A DNA stretch of 64,000 bases from Euleptes europaea (GCF_029931775.1 NC_079323.1:531001-595000); one strand, 5' to 3'. Shown: positions 1 to 11,039, counted from the first letter of the stretch. Notes: generated by a model from the letters alone, not told the origin. Program-made: numbers and translations.

Positions 1-970
1 TCTGTATCTGAGTGCCTCAATTCCCTGTAATGCTGTACCAGTGGTGCCTCTAAGACGCCATTCCTGATGTGGGAACGATGCTCCCTGATCCTATGTTTGC
101 TTGACACATTGTGCCCACATATAGAAGATTATATGAGCAACATATTATATAGACCACATTTTTTATGTTAGAATTGCTAAAATTCTGCAATCTGAACCAA
201 AAGTCCATCCTTGTCCATTTGAATTCCCACACTGGAAGCGAAAAGGGACACGCCAGACATGACCCACATTCATGATGTCCGACTGGCATCTGTGATGTAC
301 TCCCCGCCTTCCTCGGCTCCACACCCAAAACCTCCAGGTATTTCCCAACCCGGAGCTGGCATCCCTATGGCAGATGCAGGGAACCCAAGGGGAAGGTCTT
401 GCCACAACGACTTTACTACAATGGTGAGATTCAAACTGAGGGCTCCCCCCAAGCGGCATCAGCATTCAGGGTTGCTCTGCAAGAGTCTCTGCGATAAGGT
501 GGACATGCACCTTGAACCTTCCCTACAACCCTAAGTTCACAGCCACAGAACTGCTTGTGGTCCAGGGCTGCCTACTCAGGCTTAGGAAACTCCTGGAGAT
601 TTGAGCGAGAAGCCTAAGGAGGGCGGAGTTTGCCATTTCCTCCAGGGAAACTGATCTATGTTGTTGGCAGATCGGTTGTAATTCCAGGAGAGCTCCAGGC
701 CCCACCTGGAGGCTGGCTATCCCAGGGTGTGGGGAGGCCTCTCGGATGAGATGGCTAAATCAGCACTGTAGGAAACCCATCGGAGGCCAGGGGTTTGTCC
801 ACACAGAATCCTAGAGGCTTCCTCTGAAGCTCAGGGACATGGCTGGGCTTCCCAATGCAAAGGGAGCATCAGAAAAAAGACCTGAAGGGAGAGCTCTGTT
901 GCTGTGCAGATTAGGAAGGGTCTCTGGAAGAGAGGGCCCTGAACGCCTTCCTTGCATGCGCCTTTCGTGG

Positions 971-1277
971 TTGAAGAAGAAGAAGAGTTGGTTTTTATGT
1001 GCCGACTTTCTCTGCCACTTAAGGAAGAATCAAACCGGCTTACAATCACCTTCCTTTCCTCTCCCCACAACAGACACCCTGTCAGGTAGGTGGAGCTGAG
1101 TGAATGTGACTCCCCCAAGGTCACCCAGCTGGCTTAATGTGTAGGAGTGGGGAAACCAACCTAGTTCACCAGATTAGCCTCCGCTGCTCATGTGTAGGAG
1201 TGGGGAATCAAACCTGGTTCTCCAGATCTGACTCCACTGCTCCAAACCACTGCTCTTAACCACTACACAATGCTGCT
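971..1277 (-). repeat. tRNA-derived SINE, full length (left arm)
   Basis: On the minus strand it starts with a tRNA-like head (gtagtggttaagagcagtgg) that includes a B-box-like gttTGATTCCcc stretch, and ends in a (CTT)n tail. The mirror copy lies at about 7831-8137. Partial copies of the same family lie at 40466, 49020 and 55180. Confidence 0.8.
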
Positions 1278-1503
1278 CCACGTGGGGGATAAAGAGAGCC
1301 CTGAATATCTGGCCCTGTCTCTTCTCCCATACAGATCACATTGCAGAAAAGGCAGATTCTTTGGGGGAGGGGATGAGCCATGACATGGAGGAGGGATTGG
1401 GGGACCTGAGCGGAGGGTGCATGCTGAGGGCACCCAGGGTGGGAGGCTGGAGCAAGACTCTGGCCTTCTCGACTGGTGCAGCCAGAAAGACTCCAGAGCT
1501 GCT

Positions 1504-2412
1504 TCATGTCACCCCTGGCAAGAGCAAAAGGCTAGGAGGACTTTCTGGCGGACTTTCTGGCTTCGTCCTCCAGCCATAGACCATTGGGTTCAGTGCTGGA
1601 GGGACAAAGAGGCAGAGGTTGCTCAGGAGGATGTGGACGTAGGGAGCCACGCCGTGGCCGAAACGGTGGGTGAAGAAGGAGAAGACTGCTGGAGTGTAGA
1701 ACAGCAGGATGATGCAGATGTGGGAGCTGCAAGTGCTGAGTGCCTTTCCTCGGGCGTTCCTGGACGGCAGTCGGAAGACCGCCCCAAGAATGAGGAGATA
1801 GGACAAGGCAATGAAGCACACGTCAAACCCGATCACCGTGGCAACCACAGCCAGCCCATAGGCGCTGTTGAGCCTGGTTTCCCCACAGGCCAGCTTGACT
1901 ACCGCCATGTGCTCACAGTAGGAGTGGGCGACAACTCCGCTTTGGCAGAAGGGGAGGCGCATTGCCAGCAGGACCAGCGGAACCAGGAGCACCAATGCCC
2001 GGCCGACTATGGCCACGGCCATTTTGGCAATGGCCAAGTCGGTGTGGATCGCTGTGTACCGCAGGCCGGACTGCAGGGCAGTGAAGGCGTGGATGAAAAA
2101 CATCTGGGCCAGGCACGCTTGGAAGGCAATGTCATGGGCACTGAGCCAGAAGATGGCCAGCATCTTGGGGATGGTGGAGGTGGAGAGGCCCATGTCCACC
2201 ACGGAGAGCATGGCCAGAAGCAGGTACATGGGCTGGTGGAGTGTGCGCTCCAGGCAGACGACAAGCAGGATTGTCCCGTTCCCCACCAGCGCCAGCAGGT
2301 ACATCACGCAGAAGAGGAAGGACACGGGCATGTGAGCAGACTCCAGTCCAGGTATCCCCACCAAGAAGAAAGATGGCCAGATGGCAGAGCCGGTGTGGTT
2401 GGGCTGACTCAT
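1504..2412 (-). CDS. OR52-like olfactory receptor lacking the DRY segment (left-arm copy)
   Basis: Single-exon frame of 302 codons starting at an ATG. It has class I receptor marks: a start like MSQPNHTG, FFLVGIPGLE before TM1, the GN of TM1, LHQPMY in the first inner loop, the KALSTCSSH region before TM6 and NPMVYG in TM7. Receptors of this kind usually have 310-320 residues. Compared with the OR52-like gene at 58341-59306, about 16 residues are missing in frame after TM3, including the MAFDRYVAIC block that couples to G protein. The frame is open, but signalling is doubtful. The product is the same as at 6696-7604. Without expression data it is best treated as a probable pseudogene or a variant receptor. 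Confidence 0.85.
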   Translation of the reverse strand: MSQPNHTGSAIWPSFFLVGIPGLESAHMPVSFLFCVMYLLALVGNGTILLVVCLERTLHQPMYLLLAMLSVVDMGLSTSTIPKMLAIFWLSAHDIAFQACLAQMFFIHAFTALQSGLRYTAIHTDLAIAKMAVAIVGRALVLLVPLVLLAMRLPFCQSGVVAHSYCEHMAVVKLACGETRLNSAYGLAVVATVIGFDVCFIALSYLLILGAVFRLPSRNARGKALSTCSSHICIILLFYTPAVFSFFTHRFGHGVAPYVHILLSNLCLFVPPALNPMVYGWRTKPESPPESPPSLLLLPGVT

Positions 2413-2486
2413 GGCAAGCGGGGCAGACAGCCCCCCCTTGGGTGCCCTGACACCTGCAATAGGAGAACAGTCAGACTGGATCCATC

Positions 2487-2660
2487 CACTGGGAGGCGCT
2501 GTGGCTTAGTGGCACAGCCTCTGCCTTGCTTGCAGAAGGTCCCAGGTTCAACCCCCAGCATCTCCAGTTGAAAAGATCAAGCAGTAGGTGATGCGAGAGA
2601 CCTGAGGCCCTGGAGAGCTGCTTCCAGTCTGAGCAAGCAATACTGACCTGAAATGACTTC
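2487..2660 (-). repeat. tRNA-like SINE fragment, second family (left arm)
   Basis: Related to the copies at 53311, 53523 and 59797: the shared words are the TCAGTATTG.CT.CTCAGACTGG block and the head ending in GAGCCACAG. The mirror copy lies at about 6448-6621. Confidence 0.65.
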
Positions 2661-3207
2661 ATGTGTTTATAATCATGATGTTCACAGTCCTGAACCTCCC
2701 ACCCCCACCCCCAAGTGTCTACCTCCGAGATGCTACCGAGATAGCTGAGGAAGGGACCCTTCCCCCACTCCTTGCTTGTTCCTCGATTTTGGCACTCAGG
2801 TGTATTTAGTGAGCTACCTATTAAAATAGTTATACCCTGCCTTTCTTTTGTGATCCAAGGCTGCTTACAAATCCAAAACCTGAAATACATAAAGCACCAT
2901 AAAAACCCAGGTTAAGAGATGCTTCAAGCATGAGGAATGGCTGAATCCAGCTGATGAGTTTCCTACGTGGACAAGGGCTTTGTGCGAGGGAAAGACAGTC
3001 ACCGTCGCTTGTGAAGGGGTTCATTTTGCCAAGGTGCAGGATGAGTTAACCAAGGCCAGCAGTCATTCTAGGGCGACATTTGCCAGCTGGCTTGTGGCAA
3101 ACTGTCCCTGAGCTGCCCTGTGCTGAGAAGAGTAAGGAGACCCCTCGGCTACACGTGGCTCTGCTTTCCCAGCATCCCATGCTCCTCGCAGCAGGCAAGG
3201 CGCTGCG

Positions 3208-3605
3208 AGCATAGAATCATCGAATTGGAAGGGACCACCAGGGTCATCTAGTCCAACCCCCTGCACAATGCAGGAAATTCACAACTACCTCCCTCCCCCC
3301 ACACCCCCAGTGACCCCCCCACTCCATGCCCAGAAGATGGCCAAGATGCCCTCCCTCTCATCATCTGCTTAAGGTCACAGAATCAGCAATGCTGACAGAT
3401 GGCCATCTAACCTTAAAAAACTGCAGGGAAGGAGAGCTTACCACCTCCCGAGGAAGCCTGTTTCACTGAGGAACCGCTCTAACTGTTGGAAAATGCTTCC
3501 TAATGTCTAGTCGGAAACTCTTTTGATTTAATTTCAACCTGTTGGTTCTGGTCCAACATTCTGGGGCAACAGAAAACAACTCGGCACCTTACAGTCTGCC
3601 TTACA
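3208..3605 (-). repeat. CR1 LINE 3-prime end (left arm)
   Basis: On the minus strand it reads the end of the CR1 reverse-transcriptase frame and its 3-prime tail (GGTTGGACTAGATGACCC, then TTCCAATTC.ATGATTCTAT). Reptile CR1 elements end in ATTCTATG-like repeats, as here. The 5-prime part is missing, as is usual for CR1. Confidence 0.85.
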
Positions 3606-3926
3606 GAAAGCAGGCGCCACCTCCCCAGTCATGGGGATTCCGCATCATCCCTTGAGCTGTCTCTTGGGGCCTTGCTGACTTGGGTGGTCTAAATGCTAAA
3701 AGCGGACCCTGGTTCTGAGAATCAGGTAAAGGCTGAAGAGTGGGGCAAAGACCATGGGTCTGCATCTGCTTGGACAAGGTCAATGGCGCTTGCCAATTCA
3801 GACTGGGGCTGCGTGCACAGAGGGTAGAAGTTAAGTCTCTACCAGCTCCTTGGTTTTGCTCACTGGAAGTGGGTCGCCTCCTGCCCTGCGATTATTATCA
3901 GCATTCTCAGGGTGGGGAAAAACTGG

Positions 3927-4131
3927 GTTAGGAGGCTGCCAGGTCCCTCTTTGCCACCAACAGGAGATTTTTGGGGCGGAGCCTGAGGAGGACAGGGTTT
4001 GTGGAGGTGAGGGACTTCAATGCCATAGAGTCCAATGGCCAAAGTGGCCATTTCCTGCAGGTGATCTGATCTCGATTGGCTGGGGATCAGTTGTAGTAGC
4101 ACAAGATCTCCAGCTAGTACCTAGAGGTTGT
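3927..4131. mobile_element. Short MITE with AGGGTTGCCA-type ends, interrupted (left arm)
   Basis: Contains the family body (GGAGATTTTTGGGGCGGAGC, later CCATAGAGTCCAATGGCC and GATCTGATCTCGATTGGCTG). Complete copies elsewhere, such as 56497-56708, have imperfect inverted ends based on AGGGTTGCCA. Here one end is cut by the repeat that begins at about 4131. The mirror lies at about 4979-5183. Confidence 0.6.
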
Positions 4132-4428
4132 GCAATCCTAAGAAAAAAATCTCAGTACACTGCCACAACTTTCCTTTCAAATATATTTCTCTCTCTTTTT
4201 TTCTTTTCTTTCCAAAGTTTCTTAACTTGTCTTAACAATTTATACAACAACAAGGTTATAAGTTCCAATACAGTTTAACTTCACTATACAATTACTTCAT
4301 TACACTTAATACCTTCTCAGAATCTTTAACATAAATGAGTACTCCTCGGGAACAACGAAATGCCGGCAGCTAAGTCCTTACTCGCAAGTAAGCAATATAA
4401 AGACAATGTTGTGAGGAACGCTGTACTC

Positions 4429-4681
4429 TCTATGTCCTTCCTTTGAACTGCAAGGGTGCAGTCAGAATATTAATACATGGTCTGAAGAAGCTAATTATAC
4501 ACAACGCGAAACAAGAGGCAACCGGGATCTTGTTACATCTTTGTATGCTGTATATGAATGTTGAATGGATCCACATTCAAAATACACAGCTTTTTACAGC
4601 CAAAAGAGAAACACCGGCAGGAACGAGATTCCATCATTGTGATTGGACCAGTCCACATCACCTGACCGCGGAAGTGGTGCG
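4429..4681. other. Spacer of the inverted repeat
   Basis: These 253 bp lie between the arms and are not inverted. They continue the repeat copy that starts in the right arm: the same sequence in reverse orientation is found at about 39515-39768, attached to the same neighbouring sequence as in the right arm. The spacer plus right arm is therefore an ordinary copy of that repeat, and the left arm was joined to it at an internal point. Confidence 0.85.
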
Positions 4682-5501
4682 GAGTACAGTGTTCCTCACA
4701 ACATTGTCTTTATATTGCTTACTTGCGAGTAAGGACTTAGCTGCCGGCATTTCGTTGTTCCCGAGGAGTACTCATTTATGTTAAAGATTCTGAGAAGGTA
4801 TTAAGTGTAATGAAGTAATTGTATAGTGAAGTTAAACTGTATTGGAACTTATAACCTTGTTGTTGTATAAATTGTTAAGACAAGTTAAGAAACTTTGGAA
4901 AGAAAAGAAAAAAAGAGAGAGAAATATATTTGAAAGGAAAGTTGTGGCAGTGTACTGAGATTTTTTTCTTAGGATTGCACAACCTCTAGGTACTAGCTGG
5001 AGATCTTGTGCTATTACAACTGATCCCCAGCCAATCGAGATCAGATCACCTGCAGGAAATGGCCACTTTGGCCATTGGACTCTATGGCATTGAAGTCCCT
5101 CACCTCCACAAACCCTGTCCTCCTCAGGCTCCGCCCCAAAAATCTCCTGTTGGTGGCAAAGAGGGACCTGGCAGCCTCCTAACCCAGTTTTTCCCCACCC
5201 TGAGAATGCTGATAATAATCGCAGGGCAGGAGGCGACCCACTTCCAGTGAGCAAAACCAAGGAGCTGGTAGAGACTTAACTTCTACCCTCTGTGCACGCA
5301 GCCCCAGTCTGAATTGGCAAGCGCCATTGACCTTGTCCAAGCAGATGCAGACCCATGGTCTTTGCCCCACTCTTCAGCCTTTACCTGATTCTCAGAACCA
5401 GGGTCCGCTTTTAGCATTTAGACCACCCAAGTCAGCAAGGCCCCAAGAGACAGCTCAAGGGATGATGCGGAATCCCCATGACTGGGGAGGTGGCGCCTGC
5501 T

Positions 5502-5900
5502 TTCTGTAAGGCAGACTGTAAGGTGCCGAGTTGTTTTCTGTTGCCCCAGAATGTTGGACCAGAACCAACAGGTTGAAATTAAATCAAAAGAGTTTCCGAC
5601 TAGACATTAGGAAGCATTTTCCAACAGTTAGAGCGGTTCCTCAGTGAAACAGGCTTCCTCGGGAGGTGGTAAGCTCTCCTTCCCTGCAGGTTTTTAAGGT
5701 TAGATGGCCATCTGTCAGCATTGCTGATTCTGTGACCTTAAGCAGATGATGAGAGGGAGGGCATCTTGGCCATCTTCTGGGCATGGAGTGGGGGGTCACT
5801 GGGGGTGTGGGGGGGGGAGGTAGTTGTGAATTTCCTGCATTGTGGAGGGGGTTGGACTAGATGACCCTGGTGGTCCCTTCCAATTCGATGATTCTATGCT
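5502..5900 (+). repeat. CR1 LINE 3-prime end (right arm)
   Basis: Mirror copy of 3208-3605, 5-prime truncated. The G-rich tract near 5805 differs in length from the other arm and accounts for most of the 2-bp arm difference. Confidence 0.85.
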
Positions 5901-6447
5901 CGCAGCGCCTTGCCTGCTGCGAGGAGCATGGGATGCTGGGAAAGCAGAGCCACGTGTAGCCGAGGGGTCTCCTTACTCTTCTCAGCACAGGGCAGCTCAG
6001 GGACAGTTTGCCACAAGCCAGCTGGCAAATGTCGCCCTAGAATGACTGCTGGCCTTGGTTAACTCATCCTGCACCTTGGCAAAATGAACCCCTTCACAAG
6101 CGACGGTGACTGTCTTTCCCTCGCACAAAGCCCTTGTCCACGTAGGAAACTCATCAGCTGGATTCAGCCATTCCTCATGCTTGAAGCATCTCTTAACCTG
6201 GGTTTTTATGGTGCTTTATGTATTTCAGGTTTTGGATTTGTAAGCAGCCTTGGATCACAAAAGAAAGGCAGGGTATAACTATTTTAATAGGTAGCTCACT
6301 AAATACACCTGAGTGCCAAAATCGAGGAACAAGCAAGGAGTGGGGGAAGGGTCCCTTCCTCAGCTATCTCGGTAGCATCTCGGAGGTAGACACTTGGGGG
6401 TGGGGGTGGGAGGTTCAGGACTGTGAACATCATGATTATAAACACAT

Positions 6448-6621
6448 GAAGTCATTTCAGGTCAGTATTGCTTGCTCAGACTGGAAGCAGCTCTCCAGGG
6501 CCTCAGGTCTCTCGCATCACCTACTGCTTGATCTTTTCAACTGGAGATGCTGGGGGTTGAACCTGGGACCTTCTGCAAGCAAGGCAGAGGCTGTGCCACT
6601 AAGCCACAGCGCCTCCCAGTG
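6448..6621 (+). repeat. tRNA-like SINE fragment, second family (right arm)
   Basis: Mirror of 2487-2660; it includes the box GGTTGAACCTGGGACCTTCT typical of this family. It lies just upstream of the right-arm receptor frame. Confidence 0.65.
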
Positions 6622-6695
6622 GATGGATCCAGTCTGACTGTTCTCCTATTGCAGGTGTCAGGGCACCCAAGGGGGGGCTGTCTGCCCCGCTTGCC

Positions 6696-7604
6696 ATGAG
6701 TCAGCCCAACCACACCGGCTCTGCCATCTGGCCATCTTTCTTCTTGGTGGGGATACCTGGACTGGAGTCTGCTCACATGCCCGTGTCCTTCCTCTTCTGC
6801 GTGATGTACCTGCTGGCGCTGGTGGGGAACGGGACAATCCTGCTTGTCGTCTGCCTGGAGCGCACACTCCACCAGCCCATGTACCTGCTTCTGGCCATGC
6901 TCTCCGTGGTGGACATGGGCCTCTCCACCTCCACCATCCCCAAGATGCTGGCCATCTTCTGGCTCAGTGCCCATGACATTGCCTTCCAAGCGTGCCTGGC
7001 CCAGATGTTTTTCATCCACGCCTTCACTGCCCTGCAGTCCGGCCTGCGGTACACAGCGATCCACACCGACTTGGCCATTGCCAAAATGGCCGTGGCCATA
7101 GTCGGCCGGGCATTGGTGCTCCTGGTTCCGCTGGTCCTGCTGGCAATGCGCCTCCCCTTCTGCCAAAGCGGAGTTGTCGCCCACTCCTACTGTGAGCACA
7201 TGGCGGTAGTCAAGCTGGCCTGTGGGGAAACCAGGCTCAACAGCGCCTATGGGCTGGCTGTGGTTGCCACGGTGATCGGGTTTGACGTGTGCTTCATTGC
7301 CTTGTCCTATCTCCTCATTCTTGGGGCGGTCTTCCGACTGCCGTCCAGGAACGCCCGAGGAAAGGCACTCAGCACTTGCAGCTCCCACATCTGCATCATC
7401 CTGCTGTTCTACACTCCAGCAGTCTTCTCCTTCTTCACCCACCGTTTCGGCCACGGCGTGGCTCCCTACGTCCACATCCTCCTGAGCAACCTCTGCCTCT
7501 TTGTCCCTCCAGCACTGAACCCAATGGTCTATGGCTGGAGGACGAAGCCAGAAAGTCCGCCAGAAAGTCCTCCTAGCCTTTTGCTCTTGCCAGGGGTGAC
7601 ATGA
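6696..7604 (+). CDS. OR52-like olfactory receptor lacking the DRY segment (right-arm copy)
   Basis: The mirror copy of the frame at 1504-2412, with the same 302-residue product, so the loss of the DRY block came before the inverted duplication. The missing part would lie near 7042, where TM3 sequence ending in LQSG runs directly into LRYTAI. TM4-TM7 follow in frame. The tail after NPMVYG is a proline/serine-rich stretch instead of the usual basic OR tail. An upstream 5-prime non-coding exon is usual for this family but could not be identified. Confidence 0.85.
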   Translation: MSQPNHTGSAIWPSFFLVGIPGLESAHMPVSFLFCVMYLLALVGNGTILLVVCLERTLHQPMYLLLAMLSVVDMGLSTSTIPKMLAIFWLSAHDIAFQACLAQMFFIHAFTALQSGLRYTAIHTDLAIAKMAVAIVGRALVLLVPLVLLAMRLPFCQSGVVAHSYCEHMAVVKLACGETRLNSAYGLAVVATVIGFDVCFIALSYLLILGAVFRLPSRNARGKALSTCSSHICIILLFYTPAVFSFFTHRFGHGVAPYVHILLSNLCLFVPPALNPMVYGWRTKPESPPESPPSLLLLPGVT

Positions 7605-7830
7605 AGCAGCTCTGGAGTCTTTCTGGCTGCACCAGTCGAGAAGGCCAGAGTCTTGCTCCAGCCTCCCACCCTGGGTGCCCTCAGCATGCACCCTCCGCTC
7701 AGGTCCCCCAATCCCTCCTCCATGTCATGGCTCATCCCCTCCCCCAAAGAATCTGCCTTTTCTGCAATGTGATCTGTATGGGAGAAGAGACAGGGCCAGA
7801 TATTCAGGGCTCTCTTTATCCCCCACGTGG

Positions 7831-8137
7831 AGCAGCATTGTGTAGTGGTTAAGAGCAGTGGTTTGGAGCAGTGGAGTCAGATCTGGAGAACCAGGTTTGA
7901 TTCCCCACTCCTACACATGAGCAGCGGAGGCTAATCTGGTGAACTAGGTTGGTTTCCCCACTCCTACACATTAAGCCAGCTGGGTGACCTTGGGGGAGTC
8001 ACATTCACTCAGCTCCACCTACCTGACAGGGTGTCTGTTGTGGGGAGAGGAAAGGAAGGTGATTGTAAGCCGGTTTGATTCTTCCTTAAGTGGCAGAGAA
8101 AGTCGGCACATAAAAACCAACTCTTCTTCTTCTTCAA
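7831..8137 (+). repeat. tRNA-derived SINE, full length (right arm)
   Basis: Mirror of the copy at 971-1277: tRNA-like head, a body with the phrase for paired CTCCTACACATGA boxes, and a (CTT)n tail. Squamate genomes carry many such Pol III SINEs; the exact family name was not checked. Confidence 0.8.
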
Positions 8138-8919
8138 CCACGAAAGGCGCATGCAAGGAAGGCGTTCAGGGCCCTCTCTTCCAGAGACCCTTCCTAATCT
8201 GCACAGCAACAGAGCTCTCCCTTCAGGTCTTTTTTCTGATGCTCCCTTTGCATTGGGAAGCCCAGCCATGTCCCTGAGCTTCAGAGGAAGCCTCTAGGAT
8301 TCTGTGTGGACAAACCCCTGGCCTCCGATGGGTTTCCTACAGTGCTGATTTAGCCATCTCATCCGAGAGGCCTCCCCACACCCTGGGATAGCCAGCCTCC
8401 AGGTGGGGCCTGGAGCTCTCCTGGAATTACAACCGATCTGCCAACAACATAGATCAGTTTCCCTGGAGGAAATGGCAAACTCCGCCCTCCTTAGGCTTCT
8501 CGCTCAAATCTCCAGGAGTTTCCTAAGCCTGAGTAGGCAGCCCTGGACCACAAGCAGTTCTGTGGCTGTGAACTTAGGGTTGTAGGGAAGGTTCAAGGTG
8601 CATGTCCACCTTATCGCAGAGACTCTTGCAGAGCAACCCTGAATGCTGATGCCGCTTGGGGGGAGCCCTCAGTTTGAATCTCACCATTGTAGTAAAGTCG
8701 TTGTGGCAAGACCTTCCCCTTGGGTTCCCTGCATCTGCCATAGGGATGCCAGCTCCGGGTTGGGAAATACCTGGAGGTTTTGGGTGTGGAGCCGAGGAAG
8801 GCGGGGAGTACATCACAGATGCCAGTCGGACATCATGAATGTGGGTCATGTCTGGCGTGTCCCTTTTCGCTTCCAGTGTGGGAATTCAAATGGACAAGGA
8901 TGGACTTTTGGTTCAGATT

Positions 8920-9470
8920 GCAGAATTTTAGCAATTCTAACATAAAAAATGTGGTCTATATAATATGTTGCTCATATAATCTTCTATATGTGGGCACAAT
9001 GTGTCAAGCAAACATAGGATCAGGGAGCATCGTTCCCACATCAGGAATGGCGTCTTAGAGGCACCACTGGTACAGCATTACAGGGAATTGAGGCACTCAG
9101 ATACAGATCTTCAGTTTTTATTGTCTGGCAGCTCCAGCAGAAGATGTATCTAAGGCAGAATGTTCTGTTGGGGGAGATTCCACTGCCAAATTCTGTGCCA
9201 TTGCAATTAAAATACGCAATAATGGGGTGGAAAAAAAACTGTTAAACTCTTCTATACTTCTATATTTTTAGTAATTTTAATTTGGCAAGCCACTTTTGTG
9301 TCATGCACTAATTTTGTATATCTTATTATTACCATATTTTTTTTATCAATTTGTGTAATTTGTAATAGTTTTTACAGTTTTATCAAGTTGGACAATATGA
9401 TATACTAACTTCTTGCTGGTCAAATAGACTGTATGAATAAACGGCTTGTCTAAGGCAGAATGTAGAGAAG
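8920..9470 (+). mobile_element. Penelope-like retroelement relic with GIY-YIG endonuclease remnant
   Basis: A translated stretch near 8940-8990 reads NVVYIICCSYNLLYVG, which fits the GIY-YIG endonuclease start of Penelope-like elements (pattern NV.Y...C...L.YIG). Further decayed matches (an H.....GVLEAPLVQHY-like stretch in other frames) follow to about 9110. It is broken by several frame changes. The part up to 9107 is mirrored at 1-188; the remainder runs past the end of the inverted repeat. Confidence 0.6.
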
Positions 9471-10321
9471 ATCCTCCTACAGCAAGAGGTTATTTTTATT
9501 TTTATTTTCAGCGTCACAACACCTAATGGTCTAAATTCCTCTTTTGAGATTTATCATGTTGTTGGTGTTGTAATAGTCAAGATCTAAATTTAGTCATTAT
9601 GGGGTTAATGTATTTGTTTAGCAACACCATAGACCTGACCTCGAAGTATAATCTGGCTTTTAGCCAATCCTATGTATTATTTGGTGTGTTTGACAAACTG
9701 ATTTGGCAATTTGAATTACGTCATTGTTTGAGTTGGTTAACGAGCTCAATTGGTTTCTTGTAGAGATTTTAGTAAAATGGCTAATTTGTAACTCAGTCGT
9801 ATAGCCACTTGCCGGCCGTGCCTAATTGCTTGTTGGTATGTAACCTAATGTTTTAGTAAGCTGACTATGTAGAGTTTAGGGGTTTAATATTTTATCAGGA
9901 ATTTCCCGTTTTACCTTTTCCCCTATAGACTAGATAAAGTTTGTTACTTTGATTAATAACTACCGTCTCAGCGTTATTATTTTCAACAGTTTGTAGTCGG
10001 ACACTTTAAGAATGTTGAGTGAGCACACTGAACCTGATAACAATTGGCAAGCGCTTTTAGTCGTCCTTAAACTGTAAGCAAGTCATGACGTGCGTTTTAG
10101 TGGTCGATGACAGAGGTTTACTAGTAGTATCTCCGAGGAAAAGGTATGCAGGGTTATTTCATTTCTTACAATTATCTAGTTTGCATGCAGGTTTTGGTAC
10201 TTGCATGACATACCGCATAATGTTGCAGCTATTAGAATAATTGGAACCTGGGTGGTCTGGAGGAGCGAACTTGTCAGAAGACTAAGAAGTACTGCAGGCC
10301 ATAGCAGATGCTCGGCACGAC
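9471..10321. other. AT-rich stretch without a recognised gene
   Basis: No coding frame of note. A stretch from about 9550 to 9988, bounded by TGTTG and CAACA, could be a decayed solo LTR, but I see no clear target duplication, so it is not called. Confidence 0.4.
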
Positions 10322-10669
10322 TGTCAGGTCTGAGTTCACCTAGCAATTCCCAAAAACCAGACGTCCAGGCAGGTATCCTAAGCAGCAGGTTTATTAAGGA
10401 AAGTCTACAGTGAGGAGCAGCAACTGACGTTAGCTATTTGTGGACTTCAATGGAGGGAAAGGGACAGGGCAGCACATAATAACAGAAATCAAACAGTACG
10501 TTGGTTGCCAGGACAATTCCCTGGTTCCCAGGAAGGTTTACAGTTACAGCTCACAGTTATCACACTTTTAGCAATTCTCAGCAGACAAAACAATATCAAA
10601 GCTACACAAGCCAGAGTCCTTGGAAAGCCACCTGTGCGCAGGGCATGACTTCCAGGCCAGTGCCTGACA
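10322..10669 (-). mobile_element. Possible solo LTR (fossil)
   Basis: About 348 bp bounded by TGTCAGG and CCTGACA, the TG...CA form of retroviral-type LTRs, with an AATAAA signal on the minus strand near 10390. The flanks ACGAC and ATGAC could be a decayed 5-bp target duplication. There is no internal coding part, and the family is not recognised. Confidence 0.45.
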
Positions 10670-11039
10670 ATGACAGACGCCCAGTCATTGTTTGCGATAG
10701 ATGAAGCCATTGATTACGACTGAAGGAGGTACTCTGAAATAGGAACATACCGGAATCCTATTTCACTTTTTTTTCCATTGGCTTTGGCATCATAAATCAT
10801 GTCTCCATATAACTGCACCGGCCTTTGGGACTGTAAGCATGTCAGTTGCTCACAAAAGAAATATTAGATTTAATACTTTGTTTTGTATGAGGAGAGCTGG
10901 AAGTCGGTTTTTGTATTGTTCTATATTTCACCTTTTCTTTCTTTTCTTCACTTTCTTTTTTGTGTATTATGTTTTCTTTTTGTATATTTTGGTATATTCT
11001 GCAATATTTTGCATACGTCAATAAAACTATAATATTAAA

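Larger units (their letters stand above)
1..4428. repeat. Left arm of a ~4.43-kb near-perfect inverted repeat
   Basis: Read backwards and complemented, this stretch matches 4682-9107 almost base for base; paired coordinates sum to 9108 in the outer part and 9110 in the inner part, so the arms differ in length by about 2 bp, in a C/G run near 3300. I saw only a few substitutions, for example near 3265, 3415, 4095 and 4420. The arm begins at base 1 of the window, so the true outer end may lie outside. It contains an OR52-like frame, CR1, SINE and MITE copies and the edge of a Penelope-like fragment. It is either a very recent inverted duplication or an assembly fold-back. Confidence 0.97.
4682..9107. 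repeat. Right arm of the ~4.43-kb inverted repeat
   Basis: Reverse complement of 1-4428 with a handful of differences. Some differences look derived on this arm (the CR1 end near 5843 and the core repeat near 4690) and at least one on the other arm (the MITE near 4095). It runs without a visible break into non-duplicated sequence after 9107, while the other arm is cut by the window edge. Confidence 0.97.

Noticed and set aside
1417-2571. 384-codon open frame on the plus strand opposite the left-arm receptor (and its mirror at 6537-7691)
   Set aside because: It is the antisense of a receptor gene; the codon pattern is explained by the real gene on the other strand and it shows no domain.
9550-9988. 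Possible solo LTR (TGTTG...CAACA)
   Set aside because: No target duplication and no clear poly(A) arrangement; the ends are too short to trust.
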